From Candidatus Omnitrophota bacterium (lineage in GTDB: Bacteria > Omnitrophota > Gorgyraeia > JABMRN01 > RBG-13-46-9): a stretch of DNA of 47,559 nucleotides. The position numbers were made by a program, and so were the translations under genes. The stretch covers positions 1-47,559 of the forward strand of contig JADHYM010000005.1 of the NCBI GenBank assembly GCA_016782445.1, read 5' to 3'. Shown here in pieces: positions 5,603 to 12,843 of this stretch. The notes beneath the pieces were generated by a model. The model saw only the letters and a program-made list of their open reading frames with translations, was not told where the DNA came from and made no database searches. How positions within the stretch are numbered: the first letter of the stretch is position 1; every line of letters starts with the position of its first letter.

Positions 5603-7270
5603 ATGGGCGGAAAAATAGTGCATGGCACAGTCGTAATTATATTGATATCATTTCTTTTCCTTGTCCCGGCCTATGCTTTTGAAACACATAAAGGGATGTG
5701 TTATGCCACGTGGACCGAAGATTCTTTTTCGAACAAACGTTCGGATGAGTCTCTCAAGTCAATGGCGGAATCAGGCGTTAAAAACGTTGCGATCGTCGTT
5801 ACGCGATACCAGGAAGAATTTGACTCACCCCTTATAAAGAAGACCGAGAGAACCCCTACCGACGCAAGTTTACGCAATGCAATAAGAAAAGCTCATAAAA
5901 ATGGGATGGAAGTAATGCTGAAACCTCACGTTGACCTCGAAGCGCAGGCCGGCACTTGGCGGGCGGATATAAATTTTGCGACTGATAAGGATTGGGGTAA
6001 ATGGTTCAAAAGCTACACGAAGTACGTAACCCGCTACGCGAAAATTGCCGAAGAAGAAAAAGTGGAGTTTTTCTGTGTAGGGACAGAGCTTTCCTGTCCT
6101 GCCGAAAAAACAGAGTATTGGAAGGAAATGGTTATACCGGCCGTGCGGAAAAACTTCTCCGGTAAAATTACATACGCGGCAAACTGGGATAATTTTCAAA
6201 ACATAAAATTCTGGGATGACTTAGACTACGCGGGCGTGGATGCGTATTTTCCTTTAGCTAAGAACGAAAATCCTACGCTCGAAGAACTGAAAGAAGGGTG
6301 GCGGCCCTATGTTGCCAAGATAGAGGCATGGCAAAAAGAAATAAACAAGCCCGTCCTCTTTACTGAAATCGGATATACGAGTTCAAATGACAGCGCAAAA
6401 AGGCCATGGGAGAGCGCTACCGGCAGCGACAAGCCAAATATGAAGCTGCAGTCCGATTGCTACCAGGCATTTTTTGATATGTTCTGGGACAAGAGCTGGT
6501 TTGCGGGCGTTTACTGGTGGAAGTGGAACACCTACGCCGGCGCCGGAGGAGAGAATAATAGCCGTTTTACGCCCCAGAATAAACCGGCATTAAGAGTTGT
6601 TAAGGCCTGGTATGAAAAAGATAGGGAAAGAAGCATGATACAAAAGGCGATTGAAAGTATGCCCGCCGGAAGGCAAAAACTCGTACCCTACGTCCCTCCG
6701 GTGAGTCTGCCGGCTGCGGCACTTCTCGAGGTATCGAGACTTGATCGCGATACCCAAGAGCAAAGAACGCTTGCCCTGGCAAGGATCGTTCTCAATAAGA
6801 CGGGTAGGCCCGATGAAAAGATTGTAACAGTAGTGGATCTAAGGGAAAAAGAAGGACTCGGCATGCATAAAGAAATACTCGCCTCCCTCTACTCGCTTGC
6901 AGCGGAGAGCGACTCTCCTTTTATGATTTACGTTATTGCCGATGAAAGTGAAAAACACTCCCCGCTTTTAAATGGGCTGAATGTCATTAATGGGGCGAAA
7001 CGCGATCCTTCCGCAACCCTGGACTCAATAAGGTCCCATATACCGGGCGCTATCGGGAACAAAAAGGTTATAGTGATGCTTTCCGAGAACATGCCTGGTT
7101 TAAAAGAATGCGTGCGCGACCATATAGAAAAATATAAAGAGAATTCATTTAATGTCGTTATAACGAACAGAAAAGAGAACATACTTATTGTTTCTATAGC
7201 GGATATCCTGCCGGCCATTGCGGGAGAAAAAATAGCTTCTTTACAAAAAAGTTCTCCTGCGCTAAAATAA
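5603..7270 (+). CDS. Secreted GH113-like glycoside hydrolase with unknown C-terminal domain
   Basis: The protein has 555 residues. A signal peptide (about 1-25, cleavage after AYA) precedes a TIM-barrel domain (about 27-345) resembling family GH113/clan GH-A beta-mannanases. Candidate catalytic glutamates are the acid/base in FFCVGTELS (Glu162) and the nucleophile in VLFTEIGYTS (Glu255). Supporting signatures are GVDAYFPL, the tryptophan-rich GVYWWKWNTY and an N-terminal KGMCYATW. Residues about 350-555 form a separate alpha/beta region that I do not recognise. The gene is led by a c-di-GMP-I riboswitch and terminator, so its expression should follow c-di-GMP. AAGGAGA precedes the ATG. The likely role is trimming of a beta-mannan-like or surface polysaccharide; substrate is not established. 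The next gene follows by 7 bp. Confidence 0.75.
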   Translation: MGGKIVHGTVVIILISFLFLVPAYAFETHKGMCYATWTEDSFSNKRSDESLKSMAESGVKNVAIVVTRYQEEFDSPLIKKTERTPTDASLRNAIRKAHKNGMEVMLKPHVDLEAQAGTWRADINFATDKDWGKWFKSYTKYVTRYAKIAEEEKVEFFCVGTELSCPAEKTEYWKEMVIPAVRKNFSGKITYAANWDNFQNIKFWDDLDYAGVDAYFPLAKNENPTLEELKEGWRPYVAKIEAWQKEINKPVLFTEIGYTSSNDSAKRPWESATGSDKPNMKLQSDCYQAFFDMFWDKSWFAGVYWWKWNTYAGAGGENNSRFTPQNKPALRVVKAWYEKDRERSMIQKAIESMPAGRQKLVPYVPPVSLPAAALLEVSRLDRDTQEQRTLALARIVLNKTGRPDEKIVTVVDLREKEGLGMHKEILASLYSLAAESDSPFMIYVIADESEKHSPLLNGLNVINGAKRDPSATLDSIRSHIPGAIGNKKVIVMLSENMPGLKECVRDHIEKYKENSFNVVITNRKENILIVSIADILPAIAGEKIASLQKSSPALK

Positions 7271-7277
7271 AATTTCT

Positions 7278-7715
7278 ATGAACGCAGAAATACACGCCGC
7301 AGTATCTTTTTCCCTTGGCCTTGCCATATGGTTTTTCACTAAGTCTTTTCTGGGGGGCATGCTGTGTCTCGCCGCGGGTATAATACCGGATATAGACCAC
7401 ATAATAGAATTTTTAATGCATTATCCCCGGAAGGAATTTAGCTTTGAAAGGTTTTATGCGGAATGCCAAGATACCGGAAAGAGAAAAAAAAGCGGTTTTA
7501 AAAAGCTACGGCTTTTTTTTCACTCGATGGAGCTGTGTATTATATTGATCGTAGCGGCTCTGGTTACGAGAAACATATACGTAATTTCCGTAGCGTTGGG
7601 CTATGCCTCCCACATGGCGCTGGATGCTATCGCAAACCCGATACGGGCATCCTCGTATTTTTTCATAAAACGTATTTTTGTAAAGTTTGATACGGATAAA
7701 CTAATGAAACAGTAG
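7278..7715 (+). CDS. Membrane-bound metal-dependent hydrolase (YdjM/DUF457-like)
   Basis: This 145-residue polytopic membrane protein has the conserved His/Asp pattern of the YdjM/DUF457 inner-membrane hydrolase group: an early HAA at residue 6, AGIIPDIDHI at about 33-42, HSME near 88 and the terminal GYASHMALDA (about 113-122). Three or four hydrophobic segments are visible. Family members are predicted metal-dependent phospholipase-like enzymes, but function is mostly unproven. The stop codon lies inside a perfect 42-nt palindrome that likely ends transcription from both sides. Confidence 0.7.
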   Translation: MNAEIHAAVSFSLGLAIWFFTKSFLGGMLCLAAGIIPDIDHIIEFLMHYPRKEFSFERFYAECQDTGKRKKSGFKKLRLFFHSMELCIILIVAALVTRNIYVISVALGYASHMALDAIANPIRASSYFFIKRIFVKFDTDKLMKQ

Positions 7716-7745
7716 GGGAGGCTTAAGCCTCCCCTACTGTTTCAT
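7704..7745. terminator. Perfect 42-nt palindrome between convergent genes
   Basis: 7704-7745 is a perfect inverted repeat with a central TTAA: 19-bp arms starting ATGAAACAGTAGGGG, and the TAG stop of the upstream gene lies inside the left arm. It ends 9 bp before the stop of the convergent helicase gene (7754), consistent with a bidirectional terminator. Confidence 0.7.
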
Positions 7746-7753
7746 TCTCGTTC

Positions 7754-9679
7754 TTAAGCCCGGAGCTGTTTTTCAGCGTCGACTATATCGCGGTTTATAA
7801 GCGACATAGCGATTTTGGTTTTTTGCTTTAATTCTTCGGTAGCCGGCGTGTCAAGAATCTCCCTTAGTATCTGAGCACACATCCTGAAGTACCGGATTAG
7901 TTCCCCCTCATCAGTACCCGTTAAACGTAGCACGCTGTCAAAAGGCTCATTCTTCATCCATGCCTCGAGAGAAGGCGCAAGCTGGAAGTAGTACTTTTTA
8001 CTTAAAGGGGATATCCGGTATTTTTTTTCCAGATAATTTATGTGTCCAAGAATCTCCTCTGTTTTTTTGTGAATATGCCCGGCTTTTTTCGTTACCGGTG
8101 TCTGGTGGTCTCCTTTTCTTGGCTCGAATACAAGAGCAAGGCATAAAATACCGAGCTCTATTTCAGATAGATTATTTAAGAAACCGCTTGTGTAAAGCTC
8201 TGTTAGAGAAAGTTCGTAGCCGTAGACCTTGCCGGCAAAATAACCTTTTTCTGTAAGGCGCTCATTCTTTATGTAACCCAGCTCCTTTAGGATGCCTACC
8301 TTTGCCCGAAGGAGCGCGACGGCTCTGTCTTTAGCTTTTTTGTTTTCCTGAAAATAATGGAAGGAAAAGGGGTATATCCCATAAAGTTTTTCGCCGTACC
8401 TGTCATAGAGATTAAGCACCGTAGCATAGGAAGCGTTAAAGCGGGATCTTACTTCTTCCGGCTCTCCGTAGATAGTGTCTTTAAGCTCTTCGAAATTTAT
8501 GAAACGCGGGTTTATCCTTGTATATACAAATCCTTCTTTATCTATGCCGCGGCGGCCTGCGCGGCCGGCCATCTGGTAAAAATCGCGCGTTTTTAAGGTG
8601 CTGAAAAACCTCCCGTAAAATTTCCTCAATTCATCGAACACTACGGTGCGCGCCGGCATGTTGATTCCGAGAGCGAATGTTTCCGTGGTGAATATTACCT
8701 TGATGAGGCGGCTGGTAAAAAGCCGCTCGATGACTTCTTTTAAAGTAGGCAGCATTCCGGCGTGGTGGTAGGCTATCCCGCGCTCTATTAAAGGCCGTAT
8801 TTTATGCGCGCTTTGCTCGGCCGTTAGACCGAAGTGCTCACAAAGGTCCTTAAAAAGGTGTTTTATTTTGTTTTTTTCCTCTTCAGTCAGGAAATTGAAA
8901 TTCTGCATTTCTTCGGCCAGGTACTCGGTGCGCCGTCTCGAAAAGGCAAAGTAGATACAGGGCAGCCTTTTCTCATCCTGCAGGTGGTGCGCGAGTGAAT
9001 CGAGCCTATTCGGCTTCAGGTGCCCGTGTTTGAAAAATTTGCGACCGCGGGAATAAAAGAAAGCACTTTTTTCATAGGCAAGCCCCTTAACTTTTTTGGT
9101 AGAGTCCACTATTTTTCCCTGGCACTGGTAAAAAAAATGTAGTGGCACCGGACGCAAACTCTCCTTAACTACTTTTATAGGTTTTTTATGTATTGACTCT
9201 ATCCACCTGGCGAATTCGTCTATATTAGGTATGGTTGCCGAGAGGGCGAGCATATTCATGTTCTTAGGCAGAAATATGAGCGATTCCTCCCAAACGCTAC
9301 CGCGCTCGTAGTCGTCCAGGTAGTGGATCTCGTCAAAAATTATCCACGAATATTCATCGAGATTCGCCTCTTCCTCGAGAACCTTATTCCGGAATATTTC
9401 CGTAGTCATTATGAGCACTGAGCCGTGCGGGTTGATGCTTACGTCCCCTGTAAGAATGCCTACTTCTTCCGGGAAGGTTTTCTGGAAATCGCGGAATTTC
9501 TGGTTTGAGAGGGCCTTAATGGGTGCGGTGTATATGACGCGCTTTTTTTTGGCAATGCAATCGTTTATGACGTGTTCGGCGATAACGGTTTTTCCCGCAC
9601 CGGTCGGAGCGGAGACGATTACCGAGAAGCCCTGGTTTATGTAGTCTATAGCCTGTTTTTGAAATGGGTCATATTGCAT
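7754..9679 (-). CDS. DEAD/DEAH-box helicase of the Ski2/Mtr4 group
   Basis: This superfamily 2 helicase has about 641 residues. From the start come motif I SAPTGAGKT, motif II DEIHYLDD (the DExH form), motif III SATIPN, and motif VI QMAGRAGRRG after FTTETFALGINMPA. These are diagnostic of Ski2-like RNA/DNA helicases (bacterial relatives of Ski2, Mtr4 and Hel308). About 270 residues of helical C-terminal region follow. The start is ambiguous. ATG at 9679 (MQYDPFQ) agrees with the family N-terminus and follows AGGAAA at short spacing; in-frame starts also exist at 9694 (ATG) and 9718 (TTG). It is likely cytoplasmic, in RNA turnover or repair. It stands alone on this strand between convergent and divergent neighbours. 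Confidence 0.85.
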   Translation of the reverse strand: MQYDPFQKQAIDYINQGFSVIVSAPTGAGKTVIAEHVINDCIAKKKRVIYTAPIKALSNQKFRDFQKTFPEEVGILTGDVSINPHGSVLIMTTEIFRNKVLEEEANLDEYSWIIFDEIHYLDDYERGSVWEESLIFLPKNMNMLALSATIPNIDEFARWIESIHKKPIKVVKESLRPVPLHFFYQCQGKIVDSTKKVKGLAYEKSAFFYSRGRKFFKHGHLKPNRLDSLAHHLQDEKRLPCIYFAFSRRRTEYLAEEMQNFNFLTEEEKNKIKHLFKDLCEHFGLTAEQSAHKIRPLIERGIAYHHAGMLPTLKEVIERLFTSRLIKVIFTTETFALGINMPARTVVFDELRKFYGRFFSTLKTRDFYQMAGRAGRRGIDKEGFVYTRINPRFINFEELKDTIYGEPEEVRSRFNASYATVLNLYDRYGEKLYGIYPFSFHYFQENKKAKDRAVALLRAKVGILKELGYIKNERLTEKGYFAGKVYGYELSLTELYTSGFLNNLSEIELGILCLALVFEPRKGDHQTPVTKKAGHIHKKTEEILGHINYLEKKYRISPLSKKYYFQLAPSLEAWMKNEPFDSVLRLTGTDEGELIRYFRMCAQILREILDTPATEELKQKTKIAMSLINRDIVDAEKQLRA

Positions 9680-9742
9680 TTTCCTGTATATCATACATCG
9701 AAATATGATATAATTCAAATGATTTGCGTAGTGTATAGTGAT

Positions 9743-9890
9743 ACTGGAAACTAGTCTCTGGGCATTGGCAGCTAGTATGGATGCTCGGAACCAGAAACTT
9801 GAAGTTTGTACCTAGCTTCCAGCTTCTAAATTCCAGTTTCCATACTAGTCGCCAGAGACCAGGAACCAGATTCAAGTTTCCATTACTAGA
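9743..9890. repeat. Low-complexity 'GGAAACTAG/CCAGTTTCC' word repeat
   Basis: Much of the 218-bp gap between the helicase and the next gene is made of recurring short words: CTGGAAAC, CTAGT, CCAG, CTTGAAG, GAACCAGA. It ends with an inverted version (CCATACTAGTCGCCAGAGAC at 9840-9859) of its beginning (CTAGTCTCTGGGC...CTAGTATGG). A similar array lies at 28454-28557. No gene or tRNA is seen in it. Confidence 0.55.
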
Positions 9891-9936
9891 ATACTCAACA
9901 TGGAACGCCTGGCCATAGCAAAGGAGGTAAAGAAAA

Positions 9937-10416
9937 ATGTTTCGTCATCCGCTTAAAGTAGGGTTTAGTTTCGGGCTTACATCAGGCATCATAACGACTC
10001 TCGGGCTCATGGTAGGCCTGAATGCGGGAACACATTCGAAGCTCGTAGTTATAGGCGGCATACTTACAATAGCGATAGCCGACGCTTTTTCCGATGCCCT
10101 GGCTATTCACATATCCGAAGAATCTGAGAACAGGCATACGGCAAAACAGGTCTGGGTGGCTACCGTAGCGACGTTTCTGGCAAAATTCATTTTTGCAATT
10201 ACATTTCTTATACCTGTTTTATTTTTTGAACTTTCGAGGGCGATTATAATCAGCATTATATGGGGCCTCTCGGCGCTTTCTGTATTCAGCTACCGCATGG
10301 CCAGGGAACAGTATAAAGATCCGCTAAAAGTCATGGGCGAACACCTCGGCATTGCTATAATTGTTATAATTGCGACATATTACGTAGGCACCTGGATATT
10401 GACGATATTTAAGTAG
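9937..10416 (+). CDS. VIT1/CCC1-family-like membrane protein
   Basis: This 159-residue integral membrane protein has about five hydrophobic spans. The N-terminal GFSFGLTSGIITTLGLMVGL and the following IADAFSDALAIHISEESE resemble helices 1-2 of the VIT1/CCC1 iron/manganese transporter family, including the acidic/Ser pattern after helix 2. It is shorter than the plant vacuolar transporters and lacks their cytoplasmic metal-binding domain. A divalent metal transport role is a family-level inference. AAAGGAGGT lies 10 nt before the ATG. The hairpin AAGGCC-AATAT-GGCCTT (10420-10436) follows the stop. Confidence 0.65.
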   Translation: MFRHPLKVGFSFGLTSGIITTLGLMVGLNAGTHSKLVVIGGILTIAIADAFSDALAIHISEESENRHTAKQVWVATVATFLAKFIFAITFLIPVLFFELSRAIIISIIWGLSALSVFSYRMAREQYKDPLKVMGEHLGIAIIVIIATYYVGTWILTIFK

Positions 10417-10434
10417 CGTAAGGCCAATATGGCC

Positions 10435-10463
10435 TTGACAGCATGTAGCCCATATGTTAAAAT
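10435..10463 (+). promoter_or_regulatory. Strong sigma-70-type promoter upstream of nfnA
   Basis: A consensus TTGACA (10435-10440), 17-bp spacer and TAAAAT (10458-10463). The -35 overlaps the right arm of the inverted repeat AAGGCC-AATAT-GGCCTT (10420-10436), which may be an operator or the end of the previous transcript. Transcription from about 10470 gives a 76-nt leader that contains the hairpin/terminator at 10501-10542. Confidence 0.75.
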
Positions 10464-10500
10464 TTGGCATAAATAAAATTTGGTATAAATTAGAAAACGT

Positions 10501-10542
10501 AGACAAGGGTGTCTTTATACATAAGGCACCCTTGTTTTTTTT
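10501..10542 (+). promoter_or_regulatory. Attenuator-like leader: AAGG hexaloop hairpin overlapping an intrinsic terminator
   Basis: AGAC-AAGGGT-GTCT (10501-10514) is a 4-bp stem with a hexaloop that has A at position 1 and G at 4. It is mutually exclusive with the terminator ACAAGGGTG/CACCCTTGT (10503-10511 and 10527-10535), which is followed by 8 T. The T-run ends 3 nt before the nfnA ATG and no Shine-Dalgarno sequence is visible. The layout resembles an ANTAR antitermination target, but a second hexaloop hairpin upstream is not evident. Confidence 0.55.
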
Positions 10543-10545
10543 AAT

Positions 10546-11376
10546 ATGAAAATACTAAAAAAAGAAATATTGACCGATGCCCTTGGTTCAAGGGTAGCAA
10601 GGCTTGAGATTGAAGCGCCGCTTATTGCTTCAAAGGCGAGACCCGGGCAGTTTGTGGTCCTGATGGTAAAAAAAGAGGGCGAGAGAATTCCTTTGACAGT
10701 AGCTGCTTCCGACGAAAAAGAGGGGCGCATTACGCTGATTTTTCAGGAACTCGGGCTTACCACGAAACTTCTCGGAAAAGCGGAAGAGGGAGACTCGCTT
10801 TATTCGCTTGTAGGGCCCTTAGGCCATGCTACGGAAATAAAAAAATACGGCAGCGTAATACTTATAGGAGGCGGGGTCGGCATAGCTGAAGTTTATCCGG
10901 TTGCCAAGGCAATGTCTGCCGTAGCCGGAAATAAGGTTATTACGATAATAGGGGCCCGGACAAAAGGCCTTCTGATACTTGAAGAAGAGCTAAGGGCCGT
11001 ATCGAGCGAGCTTCATGTCGCCACTGACGATGGTTCTTACGGAACGAAGGGTTTCGTGACAGATATCTTAGCTTATAGCTTAAAGCTTAAAGCTTATAGC
11101 TTAGTATACGCCGTCGGACCAATCCCTATGATGAAGGCAGTTGCGAATGCCACAAAAAATTCAGGAATTAAAACAACAGTTTCTCTTAATGCTCTGATGG
11201 TGGACGGGACAGGCATGTGCGGTTCGTGCCGTGTTACAGTAGACGGAAAGGTAAAATTCAGTTGCGTTGACGGCCCTGAATTCGACGCGCACCTTGTGGA
11301 CTGGGACGAGCTTGATAAGAGAAGCAGGATTTACGTTGAGAAGGAAAAACATATTTGTAAATTGAGTAAACTATGA
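10546..11376 (+). CDS. NfnA/SudB-like FAD, [2Fe-2S] oxidoreductase subunit
   Basis: This 276-residue protein of the ferredoxin-NADP reductase fold matches the small subunit of NADH-dependent ferredoxin:NADP+ oxidoreductase (NfnA) or sulfide dehydrogenase SudB. The FAD-binding segment with ARPGQFVVL and GERIPLTV comes first, then the NAD-binding GGGVGIAEVYP (about 107-117), then VYAVGPIPMMK. The C-terminal [2Fe-2S] motif is DGTGMCGSCRVTV...FSCVDGPEF, with three Cys and a preceding Asp as in the family. It likely pairs with the next gene, which it overlaps by 4 bp. No Shine-Dalgarno precedes the ATG; the start agrees with the family N-terminus. Residues about 175-187 (LAYSLKLKAYSL) are encoded by a short heptamer repeat. 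Confidence 0.85.
   Translation: MKILKKEILTDALGSRVARLEIEAPLIASKARPGQFVVLMVKKEGERIPLTVAASDEKEGRITLIFQELGLTTKLLGKAEEGDSLYSLVGPLGHATEIKKYGSVILIGGGVGIAEVYPVAKAMSAVAGNKVITIIGARTKGLLILEEELRAVSSELHVATDDGSYGTKGFVTDILAYSLKLKAYSLVYAVGPIPMMKAVANATKNSGIKTTVSLNALMVDGTGMCGSCRVTVDGKVKFSCVDGPEFDAHLVDWDELDKRSRIYVEKEKHICKLSKL
11068..11104. repeat. Intragenic 7-bp (AGCTTAN) tandem repeat inside nfnA
   Basis: Five consecutive heptamers AGCTTAT, AGCTTAA, AGCTTAA, AGCTTAT, AGCTTAG (11070-11104) are read as AYSLKLKAYSL. The same word family appears at 41620-41694 before lptF (GCTTACA x5). It occupies a surface-loop position between GFVTDIL and VYAVGPIPMM. Confidence 0.7.
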
Positions 11377-12803
11377 AAAAAGTGCCGGTAAGCCCCCAAG
11401 AACTAGACTCAAAATCAAGGATTAACTCTTTCGACGAAGTCGTCTCCTGCTATACTGAAGAAGAGGCTCTTCTAGAGGCGAAGCGCTGTATTCAATGCAA
11501 GAACCCGGCCTGCATTTCAGGCTGCCCGGTAGGTATAGACATAAAAAAATTCATTGCGCAAATTACGGAAAAAGACTACAAGGCCGCCTATCTTACGATA
11601 CGCGAGAAGAATAATTTTCCCTCGATGTGCGGCAGGGTGTGCCCTGCCGAATACCAATGCAGAAAGGCCTGTGTATTCACAAAAAAGGGCGAGCCTTTCG
11701 CCTCTCTAAACGCGATAAACATACATTTTCTCGAGCGCTTTGTCGGGGATTGGGGGATAAAAAATATAAAAAATCAAAAATTTAATATTAAAAATCAAAA
11801 CGAAAAACGCGTTGCTGTCGTCGGTTCCGGCCCCGCGGGCCTTTGTTGCGCGGGCGAGCTTGCCAAGGCCGGAATAAAAGTAACTATTTTTGAGGGCCTT
11901 CATAAAACAGGAGGCGTTCTTAGTTATGGGATTCCTCCGTTCAGGCTGCCGCAGGACACTCTTCATGTAGAGATAGAGTATCTTAAGAATCTTGGCGTTG
12001 AAATAATCCCGAATTTTCTCGTAGGAAAAATGAAAACCCTGGACGAATTTTTCGCGGATGGGTTTTCCGCGATTTTTCTGGGGCTCGGGGCGGGCACACC
12101 GTCTTTTATGAATATCCCGGGCGAAAATCTCTGCAACGTATATTCCGCGAACGAATTTTTAACGAGAGTAAATCTTATGAGTGCTTACAAGTTTCCGGAA
12201 TACCAGACCCCTGTGAATGTAGGAGGGAGCGTAGTCGTAATAGGCGGCGGAAATACCGCGATGGACGCAGCGCGCACAGGCTTAAGGCTTCAGAAAATGA
12301 ACGGGATAAAACCGAACGTAAAAATATATTACAGGCGCACCGAGGTTGAAATGCCGGCGAGGCGGCTTGAAATACATCACGCGAAGGAAGAAGGTGTGGA
12401 TTTTAACCTTCTCACGCAGCCGGTGGCCTTTACAGGGGACCAAGAAGGCCGCGTTGTTTCAATAAAAAGTCTTCGGTGTGAGCTGGGCGAGCCTGACGCA
12501 AGCGGAAGGCGCCGCCCCGTAGCGATAAAAGGGAGCGAATTCGAAAGCCCTTGCGAGGTGGCCATAGTAGCCATAGGCCTACGCGCAAATGAGCTTTTAA
12601 CCAAGGTCACCCCTTCCATAAAACTGGATAAATGGGGGGATATCGCGGTCAATACCGAGACAATGGAGACATCAGTTAAAAATGTGTACGCCGGAGGCGA
12701 CATCGTAGGTGGCGAAGGCACTGTCATTGAGGCCATGGGCATGGCAAAAACCGCTGCTCGGTCTATTGTGAAGACATTGTTTGAAAAAAAGAGCCATTAT
12801 TGA
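11373..12803 (+). CDS. NfnB/GltA-like NADPH-dependent oxidoreductase (glutamate synthase small subunit family)
   Basis: The protein has 476 residues. The N-terminal Fe-S domain (about 35-110) carries CIQCKNPACISGCPVGIDI and CGRVCPAEYQCRKAC, ligands for two [4Fe-4S] clusters. The first dinucleotide fold (VAVVGSGPAGLCCA, about 147) binds FAD and the second (VVVIGGGNTAMDAAR, about 286) binds NADPH; NVYAGGDIVGG near the end completes the FAD site. The family includes glutamate synthase small chain, SudA and NfnB. No glutamate synthase large subunit is present and an NfnA-type subunit precedes it, so an Nfn/Sud-type electron-bifurcating complex is most likely. Residues about 129-142 are a repeat-derived insert (KNIKNQKFNIKNQN). 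A glnA promoter lies in its 3' end. Confidence 0.85.
   Translation: MKKVPVSPQELDSKSRINSFDEVVSCYTEEEALLEAKRCIQCKNPACISGCPVGIDIKKFIAQITEKDYKAAYLTIREKNNFPSMCGRVCPAEYQCRKACVFTKKGEPFASLNAINIHFLERFVGDWGIKNIKNQKFNIKNQNEKRVAVVGSGPAGLCCAGELAKAGIKVTIFEGLHKTGGVLSYGIPPFRLPQDTLHVEIEYLKNLGVEIIPNFLVGKMKTLDEFFADGFSAIFLGLGAGTPSFMNIPGENLCNVYSANEFLTRVNLMSAYKFPEYQTPVNVGGSVVVIGGGNTAMDAARTGLRLQKMNGIKPNVKIYYRRTEVEMPARRLEIHHAKEEGVDFNLLTQPVAFTGDQEGRVVSIKSLRCELGEPDASGRRRPVAIKGSEFESPCEVAIVAIGLRANELLTKVTPSIKLDKWGDIAVNTETMETSVKNVYAGGDIVGGEGTVIEAMGMAKTAARSIVKTLFEKKSHY
11758..11803. repeat. Intragenic A-rich word repeat (AAAAATCAAAA) inside nfnB
   Basis: The segment consists of TAAAAAAT/AAAAATCAAAAATT-like words and translates to IKNIKNQKFNIKNQNEK, between the Fe-S domain and the FAD-binding VAVVGSGPAG. 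Its composition (almost only A and T with periodic C) differs sharply from the flanking gene sequence. Confidence 0.65.
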
Positions 12804-12809
12804 TATAAT
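12781..12809 (+). promoter_or_regulatory. Sigma-70-type promoter for glnA within the nfnB 3' end
   Basis: TTGAAA (12781-12786), 17-bp spacer and a perfect TATAAT (12804-12809) directly after the nfnB stop. The start would be near 12816. CCCGT (12813-12817) could pair with ACGGG (12826-12830) next to the GGGAGG ribosome-binding site if transcription starts early enough or reads through from nfnB. Confidence 0.7.
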
Positions 12810-12843
12810 ATGCCCGTATAAATTAACGGGAGGAATATAGGTT

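Noticed and set aside
5263-5628. A 121-codon minus-strand open frame across the riboswitch region
   Set aside because: It is a shadow of the palindromic inserts and the conserved aptamer, antisense to the riboswitch, with no plausible start signal.
11373-12803. Glutamate synthase (GltBD) as the assignment
   Set aside because: There is no large glutaminase/synthase subunit; an NfnA/SudB-type partner precedes it, so an Nfn/Sud complex is more likely.
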